Positions 1-6,264 of a stretch of 11,434 nt of DNA are shown in pieces (position 1 is the first letter of the stretch; every line of letters begins with the position of its first letter). The DNA lies in NCBI GenBank assembly GCA_025359585.1, contig JANYFX010000216.1, positions 1 through 11,434 on the forward strand. Reading direction: 5' to 3'. A program made the translations under genes and the position numbers. The notes under the pieces are model-generated. The model saw only the letters and a list, made by a program, of their open reading frames with translations. It had not been told where the DNA came from and ran no database searches. The stretch is from Rhizobacter sp. (GTDB taxonomy: Bacteria > Pseudomonadota > Gammaproteobacteria > Burkholderiales > Burkholderiaceae_C).

Positions 1-261
1 ACACGCCACTTCGACCAGGTCGTCGATATCAACGTGTTGCTCTCGGTGGAGAAGCTGAAGGAAAAGGAACGCAGGCAGAAGGCCGAGGTCACGCTGCACG
101 TGAAAGGCAAGGACATCTTCATCGAGCAGTGCAACGAAGACATGTACGCCGCCATCGACCAGCTGATGGACAAGCTCGACCGGCAGGTCTGCCGCCACAA
201 GGACAAGGTGCAGGACCACCACCACGCGTCGCCCAAACGCATCGATGCGACCACGGCCTGA
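1..261 (+). CDS. hpf: Ribosome hibernation promoting factor HPF, 3' part (5' end outside window)
   Basis: The last 86 residues of a short ribosome-associated HPF/YfiA protein are visible; reading is open from base 1 and stops with TGA at 259-261. Proteins of this family bind the 30S subunit in the mRNA/tRNA channel and promote inactive 100S dimers in stationary phase. Visible features fit: a beta strand with the polar pattern AEVTLHVKGKDIFIEQ, then a helix with DMYAAIDQLMDKLDRQV and a basic HKDK segment, the typical beta-beta-alpha end of the domain. The tail after the helix is short and His-rich (DHHHA), so this is the short form without the C-terminal dimerisation domain of long HPF. Its place ahead of ptsN and hprK matches the usual rpoN-hpf-ptsN cluster; rpoN would lie just outside the window (inference). 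An intrinsic terminator follows 30 bp downstream. Confidence 0.88.
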   Translation, partial: TRHFDQVVDINVLLSVEKLKEKERRQKAEVTLHVKGKDIFIEQCNEDMYAAIDQLMDKLDRQVCRHKDKVQDHHHASPKRIDATTA

Positions 262-291
262 CCCAACGGAATTGCACTGTTCCGGAACAAG

Positions 292-317
292 AAAAAGCGG
301 CCTGCGGGCCGCTTTTT
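292..317 (+). terminator. Intrinsic terminator after hpf
   Basis: A perfect 11-bp inverted repeat, AAAAAGCGGCC / GGCCGCTTTTT, with the 4-base loop TGCG. The 3' arm ends in five T. The A/T symmetry means it could act in both directions, but the genes on both sides run on the plus strand, so it most likely ends the hpf transcript and separates it from ptsN. Confidence 0.88.
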
Positions 318-360
318 CGTGCCACGAAACTCCCCCCGCGACTCGATGCCCGAACACCGT

Positions 361-375
361 TGCTGCAATGCAGCA
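361..375. repeat. Short palindrome upstream of ptsN
   Basis: TGCTGCA, a single central A, then TGCAGCA: a perfect 7-bp inverted repeat in the 249-bp gap between hpf and ptsN. It lies about 37 bp upstream of the best -35-like hexamer for ptsN. It could be a protein-binding site, but a hairpin with a 1-base loop is unlikely and the function is unknown. Confidence 0.35.
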
Positions 376-411
376 CCCTATGCACAATCTGGCGACAGGG
401 ACACATCGGGC

Positions 412-442
412 TTGCCCCTGCCACCGACATGCACTCCATAAT
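412..442 (+). promoter_or_regulatory. Candidate sigma-70 promoter for ptsN-hprK
   Basis: TTGCCC (412-417) and CATAAT (437-442), separated by 19 bp. The -10 is good and the spacing is long. It lies downstream of the hpf terminator and about 70 bp before the chosen ptsN start, so it would allow ptsN-hprK to be transcribed apart from hpf. No convincing sigma-54 (-24/-12) element was seen in this gap. Confidence 0.3.
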
Positions 443-510
443 TCATGACCCTGTCATTTATGGGACTGCTTGACCGGCGTCAACGCCCGCTCACTCACCC
501 CGTGCCACTG

Positions 511-981
511 ATGAACCGCCTCGCTGCCATCCTGCCTGCCAGCAACGTGCTGGTCGATGTCGACGCCACCAGCAAGAAGCGCGCGTTCGAGCACGCTGGT
601 TTGGTGTTCGAGAACCAGCACTCGGTGGCGCGCGCCACGGTCACCGACAACCTGTTCGCACGAGAACGTCTGGGCTCGACCGGCCTGGGGCACGGCGTGG
701 CCATTCCGCACGGCCGCATCAAGGGCCTGAAGAACCCGCTCGCCGCAGTGCTGCGAGTGCAACAGCCGATTCCGTTCGACGCGCCCGACGAAGAACCCGT
801 CGGCCTGCTGATCTTCCTGCTGGTGCCCGAAGCGGCGACGCAGCGGCACCTGGAAATCCTCTCCGAGATCGCCGAGATGCTCTCCGATCGCGAACTGCGC
901 GAGCGGCTCAAGGCCGAAGGCGACGCAGCGATGGTGCACCAGCTCATCGCCAACTGGGAACCGCTGAAGTCGGTCGCCTGA
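511..981 (+). CDS. ptsN: PTS IIA-like nitrogen regulatory protein PtsN (EIIA-Ntr)
   Basis: A 156-residue EIIA domain of the fructose/mannitol type. PtsN takes phosphate from NPr/HPr-like carriers in the nitrogen-related PTS and regulates targets such as potassium transport and nitrogen or stress genes instead of transporting sugar. The phosphorylated histidine is expected to be H67 in the motif GLGHGVAIPHGR (residues 58-69), which is fully conserved here. The strongly conserved family segment TDNLFARERLGSTG precedes it. An in-frame ATG exists upstream at 445, but the extra 22 residues (including DRRQRPLTHPVP) do not look like EIIA, and homologues as I remember them begin near MNRLAAILP, so 511 is preferred. 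Neither start has a clear Shine-Dalgarno. hprK begins 43 bp downstream, so the two genes are probably cotranscribed. Confidence 0.93.
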   Translation: MNRLAAILPASNVLVDVDATSKKRAFEHAGLVFENQHSVARATVTDNLFARERLGSTGLGHGVAIPHGRIKGLKNPLAAVLRVQQPIPFDAPDEEPVGLLIFLLVPEAATQRHLEILSEIAEMLSDRELRERLKAEGDAAMVHQLIANWEPLKSVA

Positions 982-1024
982 TGCGCCTGGCTGCAACGGC
1001 CGCCCCTGTGGGCCGAGAAGCCCC

Positions 1025-1972
1025 ATGAAGCCGAGCGTCATCAGCGCCGAGGCGCTGTTCGAAGAACACCGCGAGATACTGGCGTGGGAATGGATCGCCG
1101 GCCACGCCCACCCCGAGCGCCGTTTCGACGAAGCCGCCGTTCGCAACGCGCAGTCGGCCGCCGACCTGGTCGGTTACCTGAACTACATCCACCCCTACCG
1201 GGTGCAGATCGTCGGACGGCGCGAGGTGGCCTACCTCAGCGTCAACCCCGAAGTGGCCGAGCGCCGCATTTCGCGCATCGTGACGCTGGAGCCGCCGGTG
1301 CTGATCGTGGCCGACGGCGAAACCCCGCCCGACAAACTCGTCGCCATGTGCGACCGGGCCGACATCCCGCTTTTCGCCACCGGCGAATCGGCCGGCCACG
1401 TGATCGACGTGGTGCGCAGTTACCTCAGCCAGCACTTCGCCGAGCGCACCACGCGCCACGGCGTGTTCATGGACATTCTGGGCGTCGGCGTGCTGATCAC
1501 CGGCGAATCCGGCCTGGGCAAGAGCGAACTCGGCTTGGAGCTGATCTCACGCGGCCACGGCCTGGTGGCCGACGACGCGGTCGACATCTACCGCGTGGCG
1601 CAGACCGCGCTCGAAGGGCGCTGCCCCGACCTGCTGCTGAACCTGCTCGAAGTGCGCGGCATCGGCCTGCTCGACATCAAGGCGATCTTCGGCGAGACGG
1701 CCGTGCGCCGGAAGATGCGGCTCAAGCTGATCGTGCACCTGGTGCGCAAGGAAACGATGGACCGCGAGTTCGAGCGCCTGCCCTACGAGCCGCTGAACGA
1801 AGAGATCCTCGACGTGGCGGTGCGCAAGACCGTGATTGCCGTCGATGCCGGCCGAAACTTGGCCGTGCTGGTAGAAGCCGCCGTGCGCAACACGATCCTG
1901 CAGTTGCGCGGGATCGACACCTACAAAGAGTTCATCGAGCGCCACAACAAGGCGATGTTGAAACCCGAGTAG
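1025..1972 (+). CDS. hprK: HPr kinase/phosphorylase HprK
   Basis: A 315-residue cytoplasmic enzyme that phosphorylates HPr on a serine with ATP and reverses this with inorganic phosphate. The N-terminal half (to about residue 130) is the regulatory domain. The C-terminal kinase domain shows the Walker A P-loop GESGLGKS at residues 160-167, the conserved RHGVF histidine H145, the acidic ADDAVDI segment (D183, D184), and the HprK signature EVRGIGLLDIKAIFG at 209-223, after which a basic stretch (RRKMRLK) follows. The length is typical of proteobacterial HprK. A GAGAAG element 4 bases before the ATG is an acceptable ribosome-binding site. In proteobacteria the enzyme usually accompanies an incomplete, regulatory PTS, consistent with ptsN just upstream. 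It ends 2 bp from the convergent fur gene, leaving no room for a separate terminator. Confidence 0.95.
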   Translation: MKPSVISAEALFEEHREILAWEWIAGHAHPERRFDEAAVRNAQSAADLVGYLNYIHPYRVQIVGRREVAYLSVNPEVAERRISRIVTLEPPVLIVADGETPPDKLVAMCDRADIPLFATGESAGHVIDVVRSYLSQHFAERTTRHGVFMDILGVGVLITGESGLGKSELGLELISRGHGLVADDAVDIYRVAQTALEGRCPDLLLNLLEVRGIGLLDIKAIFGETAVRRKMRLKLIVHLVRKETMDREFERLPYEPLNEEILDVAVRKTVIAVDAGRNLAVLVEAAVRNTILQLRGIDTYKEFIERHNKAMLKPE

Positions 1973-1974
1973 CC

Positions 1975-2403
1975 TTACTTCGTCTTGTACTGGCACTTCG
2001 GCTTGGTGCACGCCGCGTACAGGGCGAGCGCATGGTCCTGCAGCTCGAAACCGCGTGAGTGCGCAATGCTGCGCTGGCGCTTCTCGATCTCGGCGTCGAA
2101 AAACTCCTCGACGCGACCGCAGTCCATACAGACCAGATGGTCATGGTGCTTGCCTTCGTTGAGCTCGAACACCGCCTTGCCGGTCTCGAAATGGTTGCGC
2201 GACAGGATGCCGGCCTGCTCGAACTGCATCAGCACCCGGTAGACCGTGGCCAGGCCCACATCGGCGCCCTCGGCCAGCAGCATCTTGAACACGTCTTCGG
2301 CGCTCATGTGGCGCTGGGTCGTCTTCTGGAACATTTCCAGAACCTTGATGCGCGGCAGCGTGGCCTTCAGGCCGCTGTTCTTCAGTTCGTCGGCGTGCGT
2401 CAT
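1975..2403 (-). CDS. fur: Ferric uptake regulator Fur
   Basis: A 142-residue Fur-family repressor that binds operators with Fe(II) as corepressor and controls iron acquisition. The N-terminal winged helix includes the segment GLKATLPRIKVLEMF and the recognition-helix region VGLATVYRVLMQFEQAGI (49-66). The C-terminal dimerisation domain has the metal-binding motif HHDHLVCMDCG (H86, H87, H89, C92, C95) and a second cysteine pair C132/C137 in CTKPKC, matching the structural zinc site of canonical Fur. An in-frame extension to 2442 exists but adds a Pro/Gly-rich, unlikely N-terminus; MTHADELKNSGLKATLPR fits the usual Fur start, so 2403 is preferred. No strong Shine-Dalgarno is seen. It is divergent from bamE, as commonly found in Burkholderiales, and its stop nearly abuts hprK. 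Confidence 0.95.
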   Translation of the reverse strand: MTHADELKNSGLKATLPRIKVLEMFQKTTQRHMSAEDVFKMLLAEGADVGLATVYRVLMQFEQAGILSRNHFETGKAVFELNEGKHHDHLVCMDCGRVEEFFDAEIEKRQRSIAHSRGFELQDHALALYAACTKPKCQYKTK

Positions 2404-2450
2404 GGCGGGTCCGGGCAAGGGCTTGTGGCGCGGGCCGGGCAAGCCCAGCC

Positions 2451-2472
2451 GCTAGAATGAAGTCATCATATC
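2451..2472. promoter_or_regulatory. Divergent fur/bamE promoter zone with ATGA-N5-TCAT repeat
   Basis: The 108-bp gap between fur and bamE holds a plus-strand -10-like TAGAAT at 2453-2458 (toward bamE) and a minus-strand -10-like TATGAT at 2470-2465 (toward fur). Neither has a convincing -35. Between and over them lies ATGA-AGTCA-TCAT (2457-2469), an imperfectly Fur-box-like inverted repeat. Autoregulation of fur from here is plausible, but the match to the 19-bp Fur consensus is poor. Confidence 0.35.
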
Positions 2473-2511
2473 GAGGTTGGCGCCCGCTCCCGGCGCGCCG
2501 GTTCCAACACC

Positions 2512-3066
2512 ATGCGCTTCCCCACTTCCGATTCCGCGACCCGCGTCGCCACGCTGAGCCTGTTGCTGGTCGGCGCGCTTGCGCTCGGCGGCTGCCAGTC
2601 GCTGCAGTCTTCCGACAACTTCCTCGGCGTGATCACGCCCTACCGGGTCGAGGTGGTGCAGGGCAACGTGATCACCAAGGAACAAGCGGCGATCGTCAAG
2701 ACCGGCATGAGCCGCGCCCAGGTGCGTGACATCCTCGGCTCGCCGCTGCTCGCCGACCCGTTCCACGCCGACCGCTGGGACTACGTCTTCACGATCAAGC
2801 GCCAGGGCGCTGAGCCACAGCTGCGCCGGGTGGTGGCGCTGTTTCTCGGCGAAGGCCTGAAGAGCCTGGACACCGGTGGCGAACTGCCGGGCGAACAGGA
2901 GTTCGTTGCGTCGATCGACACCTTCAAGACCGCACGCAACGCGCCGCCGCTGGAGCTCAGCGCCGAGGAGATCAAGGCCTTGCCCGTGCCGCCCGCGGTG
3001 CCGCCGGTGGCCGTCGAGCCGATCGGCCCGACCCGCGAGTACCCGCCGCTCGAGCCGCGCACATGA
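2512..3066 (+). CDS. bamE: Outer membrane assembly lipoprotein BamE (SmpA/OmlA family)
   Basis: A 184-residue lipoprotein of the BAM complex, which inserts beta-barrel proteins into the outer membrane. The signal peptide has a hydrophobic core around residues 12-26 and the lipobox LGGC with the lipidated cysteine at C28. The SmpA/OmlA domain follows: the strand PYRVEVVQGNVITKEQ, then the hallmark GMSRAQVRDILGSPLLADPF and the WDYVF motif. The roughly 60 residues beyond the domain end in a Pro/Val-rich tail (VPPAVPPVAVEP), making it longer than the about 113-residue E. coli BamE, as is common in Burkholderiales. The start is set by the signal peptide; there is no clear Shine-Dalgarno. It is divergent from fur and lies 82 bp upstream of dapB, with a T-poor hairpin between them. 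Confidence 0.93.
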   Translation: MRFPTSDSATRVATLSLLLVGALALGGCQSLQSSDNFLGVITPYRVEVVQGNVITKEQAAIVKTGMSRAQVRDILGSPLLADPFHADRWDYVFTIKRQGAEPQLRRVVALFLGEGLKSLDTGGELPGEQEFVASIDTFKTARNAPPLELSAEEIKALPVPPAVPPVAVEPIGPTREYPPLEPRT

Positions 3067-3090
3067 GCCGGCACGGCCGCCGTGGCCCGG

Positions 3091-3112
3091 AAGGGGCCAT
3101 TTCGTGGCCCTT
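3091..3112 (+). other. Hairpin between bamE and dapB
   Basis: AAGGGGCCA (3091-3099), loop TTTCG, then TGGCCCTT (3105-3112): a stem with one bulged G. There is no T tract after it, so it may attenuate transcription or stabilise the bamE mRNA end and is not a classic terminator. dapB starts 36 bp further on. Confidence 0.35.
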
Positions 3113-3148
3113 GGGCCGCTGCGCCGCAATGCGAAGCAAGGTCGCCCG

Positions 3149-3952
3149 ATGAGCTTGCGGATCGCGGTGGCCGGCGCCTCGGGGCGCATGGGGCAGATGC
3201 TGATCGAAGCGATCAGCGCAAGTGACGACTGCCAGCTGGCCGGCGCACTCGATGTCGCCACCAGCCCCGCCATCGGACAAGACGCCAGCGCTTTTCTCGG
3301 TCGCAAGAGTGGTGTTCTCATCACCGCCGACCTGCATGCAGGCCTGTCGACTGCGCAGGCGCTGATCGACTTCACCCGCCCCGAAGGCACGCTCGCGCAC
3401 CTGGCCGTGTGCCGCGAGCTCGGTGTCAAGGCCGTGATCGGCACCACCGGTTTCAGCGACGAACAAAAAGCGCAGATCGCCGCGCACGCCGAACACATCG
3501 CCATCGTGATGGCGCCGAACATGAGCGTGGGTGTCAACGTGGTGCTGAAGCTGCTCGACATGGCCGCGCGTGCGCTCAACGAAGGCTACGACATCGAGAT
3601 CATCGAAGCCCACCACCGCCACAAGGTCGACGCCCCGAGCGGCACGGCGCTGAAGATGGGCGAAGTGGTGGCCGCGGCACTCGGCCGCGACCTGAAAGAC
3701 TGCGCCGTCTACGGCCGCGAAGGCGTGACCGGCGAGCGCGACCCGTCCACCATCGGCTTCGCGACCGTGCGCGGCGGCGACATCGTCGGCGACCACACCG
3801 TGCTGTTCGCCGGCACCGGCGAGCGCATCGAGATCACGCACCGTTCGAGCAGCCGCGCCACCTACGCACAGGGCAGCCTGCGCGCCGCGCGCTTCCTCGC
3901 GAACCACGCGCGCGGCCTGTTCGGCATGAACGACGTGTTGGGCATCCGGTAA
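3149..3952 (+). CDS. dapB: 4-hydroxy-tetrahydrodipicolinate reductase DapB
   Basis: A 267-residue cytoplasmic enzyme that reduces hydroxytetrahydrodipicolinate with NAD(P)H in the diaminopimelate/lysine pathway, thereby supplying peptidoglycan cross-link precursor. The N-terminal Rossmann fold shows GASGRMG (residues 9-15). The nucleotide-site segments IDFTRPEG (73-80) and GTTGFS (98-103) follow. The family signature EAHHRHKVDAPSGTA (153-167) supplies the likely catalytic H155 and K159, by alignment with E. coli His159/Lys163. The conserved GERDPSTIGFATVRGGDIVGDH loop region and the C-terminal GLFGMNDVLG are present. Reading frame upstream of 3149 is open but overlaps bamE and is not DapB-like. 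An AAGG element 7 bases before the ATG supports the start. The exbB-like gene starts only 9 bp after the stop, implying cotranscription. Confidence 0.96.
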   Translation: MSLRIAVAGASGRMGQMLIEAISASDDCQLAGALDVATSPAIGQDASAFLGRKSGVLITADLHAGLSTAQALIDFTRPEGTLAHLAVCRELGVKAVIGTTGFSDEQKAQIAAHAEHIAIVMAPNMSVGVNVVLKLLDMAARALNEGYDIEIIEAHHRHKVDAPSGTALKMGEVVAAALGRDLKDCAVYGREGVTGERDPSTIGFATVRGGDIVGDHTVLFAGTGERIEITHRSSSRATYAQGSLRAARFLANHARGLFGMNDVLGIR

Positions 3953-3961
3953 AAGGCAGAC

Positions 3962-4621
3962 ATGGGCGGTTTCGACAACTTCTGGGCTCAGGGCGACGCG
4001 ATCACGCGCACGGTGGCGGCGTTGCTGCTGCTGATGTCGGTGAGCGCCTGGGTCGTGATCCTCTGGAAGGGCTGGCTGCTGCGCCGTGTGCGCAAAGACA
4101 TCGAGCGCGCCGTGCCCGCCTTCTGGGCAGCGCCCTCGCTCGACGCCGGCCGCGAGCAGCTCGCCGCCTTCGACCGCGAACGTGCGCTCAGCCCGTTGCT
4201 GGCCGCGGCCGTGGCCACGCCCCCCGGCGGCACGCTCGAAGCCAAGGGCCATGCCGACTCGCAACTCACGCGCCGCCTGCGCGACGCTTTGTATGGCGTG
4301 CTCGCGCAGTTGCAGTTCGGCCAGGTGCTGCTCGCGTCCATCGGCAGCACCGCGCCCTTCATCGGTCTGTTCGGAACGGTCTGGGGCATCTACCACGCGC
4401 TGATCAACATCTCGGCGGCGGGTTCGATCTCGATCGAGCGCGTTTCGGGCCCGGTCGGTGAAGCATTGGTGATGACAGCGGCCGGCCTCGCGGTCGCGAT
4501 CCCCGCCGTGCTCGCCTACAACATCTTCGGCAAGATGGTCGGCTCGTGCGAAGCCGAGCTCGAAGGCTTCGCGCACGACCTGCGCGAGATGGTGCTGGAC
4601 GCGAGCCGCGCGCCCGCCTGA
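3962..4621 (+). CDS. exbB: MotA/TolQ/ExbB proton channel family protein
   Basis: A 219-residue inner-membrane protein of the ExbB/TolQ family, which forms a pentameric proton channel with ExbD/TolR and energises an envelope partner such as TonB. Three hydrophobic segments are visible at about 18-38, 122-145 and 165-187, with a cytoplasmic loop of about 80 residues between the first two, the ExbB topology. Conserved family motifs are STAPFIGLFGTVWGI (129-143) and EALVMTAAGLAVAIPAVLAYN (from 167). The start has a good AAAGG element 5-6 bases upstream. It is sandwiched between dapB (9 bp) and exbD (23 bp) and is surely cotranscribed with the latter. ExbB versus TolQ cannot be settled from sequence alone; no tolA, tolB, pal or tonB is in the window. 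The nearby fur gene is consistent with, but does not prove, an iron-uptake role. Confidence 0.88.
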   Translation: MGGFDNFWAQGDAITRTVAALLLLMSVSAWVVILWKGWLLRRVRKDIERAVPAFWAAPSLDAGREQLAAFDRERALSPLLAAAVATPPGGTLEAKGHADSQLTRRLRDALYGVLAQLQFGQVLLASIGSTAPFIGLFGTVWGIYHALINISAAGSISIERVSGPVGEALVMTAAGLAVAIPAVLAYNIFGKMVGSCEAELEGFAHDLREMVLDASRAPA

Positions 4622-4644
4622 ACCTCGCAGGCAACGGCATCGCC

Positions 4645-5073
<429 letters not shown>

Positions 5074-5078
5074 CCCCA

Positions 5079-5097
5079 GCCCGCAGCAGAAGCGGGC
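5079..5097 (+). terminator. Possible T-less hairpin after exbD
   Basis: GCCCGC (5079-5084), a 7-base loop, and GCGGGC (5092-5097) lie six bases past the exbD stop. A perfect 6-bp GC stem at an operon end is suggestive, but there is no T run, so it is a weak terminator at best. The next gene begins 27 bp later. Confidence 0.3.
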
Positions 5098-5123
5098 CGC
5101 CTCGACACCGGACACCCCACGCC

Positions 5124-6170
5124 ATGCTCACCTTCCACAACCCGCTTCACCACCTGCACCAGGGCCGGCAAGAGATGTTCCGCGGCCGGCTCGTGCCCTG
5201 CCACGAAACGGCGGCGCGGCTCGACCACGTGCTGGCCGAACTGAAGCGCCGCGAGCTCGGCGCGCTGCAGGAACCGCAGGTCTCGGCGGACGAACTCAGC
5301 GCGGCACTCGCCCGCATCCACAGCCCGCGTTACCTGCACTTCATCGAGCACGCGTGGAGCGAATGGATCGCACTCGACCCGGCCAACGCCGCGCTCGACG
5401 CACTGCCTTCGGTGTGGCCCGCGCCCGGCATGCGCTTCGACGTGTTGCCCGACAACTTCTCGGCCCGCATGGGCCTGTTTTCGTTCGACGCCGGCACGCC
5501 GCTCACCGCCGGCAGCTGGGTCGCGGCGCGTGCCGGCGCCGCTTGCGCGGTCAGCGCGGCGCGGGCTGTGGCCGCAGGAACACGCAGCGCGTTCGCGCTC
5601 AGCCGCCCGCCGGGTCACCACGCCGGCGCCGACTTCTTCGGCGGTTACTGTCTCCTGAACAATGCCGCGCTCGCCGCACAAGCCTTGCGCGACAGCGGCC
5701 ACGCACGCGTGGCGGTGCTCGACGTGGACTACCACCACGGCAACGGCACCCAGGCCATCTTCTACGAGCGCGCCGACGTGCTCACCGTGTCGGTCCACGG
5801 CGACCCACGCACCGAGTACCCGTTTTTCCTCGGCCATGCCGACGAGCGCGGTGCCGGCGCGGGCTCCGGCTTCAACCACAACCTGCCGCTGCCTCGCGGC
5901 ACCGGCTTCACGCGCTGGCGCGAGGCACTGCAGGCGGGGCTGGAATCGATCCGCCAGTTCGGCGCGCAGGCCCTCGTGGTCTCGCTCGGGGTCGACACCT
6001 TCGAGGGCGATCCGATCTCGGGCTTCCAGCTGCGCAGCGCCGACTACCTCGACGTCGGCCGCGACATCGCCTCAGCGAAGCTGCCCACCGTCTTCGTCTT
6101 CGAAGGCGGTTACGCGGTCGCCGAGGTCGGCACCAACACGGTCAACGTGCTGCAAGGTTTCGAGGGCTGA
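5124..6170 (+). CDS. aphA: Acetylpolyamine amidohydrolase, histone-deacetylase superfamily
   Basis: A 348-residue zinc hydrolase of the class II HDAC-like fold, most like Mycoplana ramosa acetylpolyamine amidohydrolase (341 residues), which removes acetate from acetylputrescine, acetylspermidine and related amines. Motifs are RPPGHHAG with tandem H165/H166, DVDYHHGNGTQ with zinc ligands D202 and H204, GVDTFEGDPISGF with zinc ligand D291, and EGGYAV with the transition-state Tyr330. These sit exactly seven residues after the corresponding M. ramosa positions (158/159, 195, 197, 284, 323), as I remember that protein. The N-terminus up to the LVP motif also aligns without a gap, supporting the ATG at 5124 despite no Shine-Dalgarno. 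It could equally act on other small acetyl-amines, so the substrate is inferred. It has no obvious polyamine neighbours; the 94-bp gap to the TIR gene contains hairpins. Confidence 0.85.
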   Translation: MLTFHNPLHHLHQGRQEMFRGRLVPCHETAARLDHVLAELKRRELGALQEPQVSADELSAALARIHSPRYLHFIEHAWSEWIALDPANAALDALPSVWPAPGMRFDVLPDNFSARMGLFSFDAGTPLTAGSWVAARAGAACAVSAARAVAAGTRSAFALSRPPGHHAGADFFGGYCLLNNAALAAQALRDSGHARVAVLDVDYHHGNGTQAIFYERADVLTVSVHGDPRTEYPFFLGHADERGAGAGSGFNHNLPLPRGTGFTRWREALQAGLESIRQFGAQALVVSLGVDTFEGDPISGFQLRSADYLDVGRDIASAKLPTVFVFEGGYAVAEVGTNTVNVLQGFEG

Positions 6171-6198
6171 GACGCGCGCACTCCCCAGTCTGAAGTGG

Positions 6199-6218
6199 CG
6201 GGCTGCCTCGACAGCCCG
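6199..6218 (+). terminator. Possible hairpin terminator after the deacetylase gene
   Basis: CGGGCTG (6199-6205), loop CCTCGA, CAGCCCG (6212-6218): a perfect 7-bp stem 28 bp after the deacetylase stop, without a T tract. Its 3' half overlaps a candidate -35 box for the TIR gene, so its role as terminator is uncertain. Confidence 0.35.
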
Positions 6219-6237
6219 GCGTGCAGCGGCGCATGAT
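6208..6237 (+). promoter_or_regulatory. Candidate promoter for the TIR/OmpA-lipoprotein pair
   Basis: TCGACA (6208-6213, five of six bases of TTGACA) and CATGAT (6232-6237, four of six of TATAAT) with an 18-bp spacer, ending 27 bp before the TIR start. The -35 overlaps one hairpin and the -10 lies in the 14-base loop of another (GCAGCGG 6223-6229 / CCGCTGC 6244-6250). The match is modest for GC-rich DNA. Confidence 0.3.
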
Positions 6238-6264
6238 GCAGGCCCGCTGCCGCAAACGCGAGCC

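Noticed and set aside
445..510. N-terminal extension of PtsN from the ATG at 445
   Set aside because: The extra residues do not resemble EIIA, and the family start at 511 fits better; no ribosome-binding site supports 445.
318..510. Sigma-54 promoter ahead of ptsN
   Set aside because: No TGGC-N8-TGC-like element with correct spacing was found in the gap.
1973..1974. Shared terminator between hprK and fur
   Set aside because: The two stops are 2 bp apart and no hairpin was found in the adjoining coding ends.
3067..3148. Lysine riboswitch ahead of dapB
   Set aside because: The gap is only 82 bp, far too short for a lysine riboswitch, and shows just one bulged hairpin.
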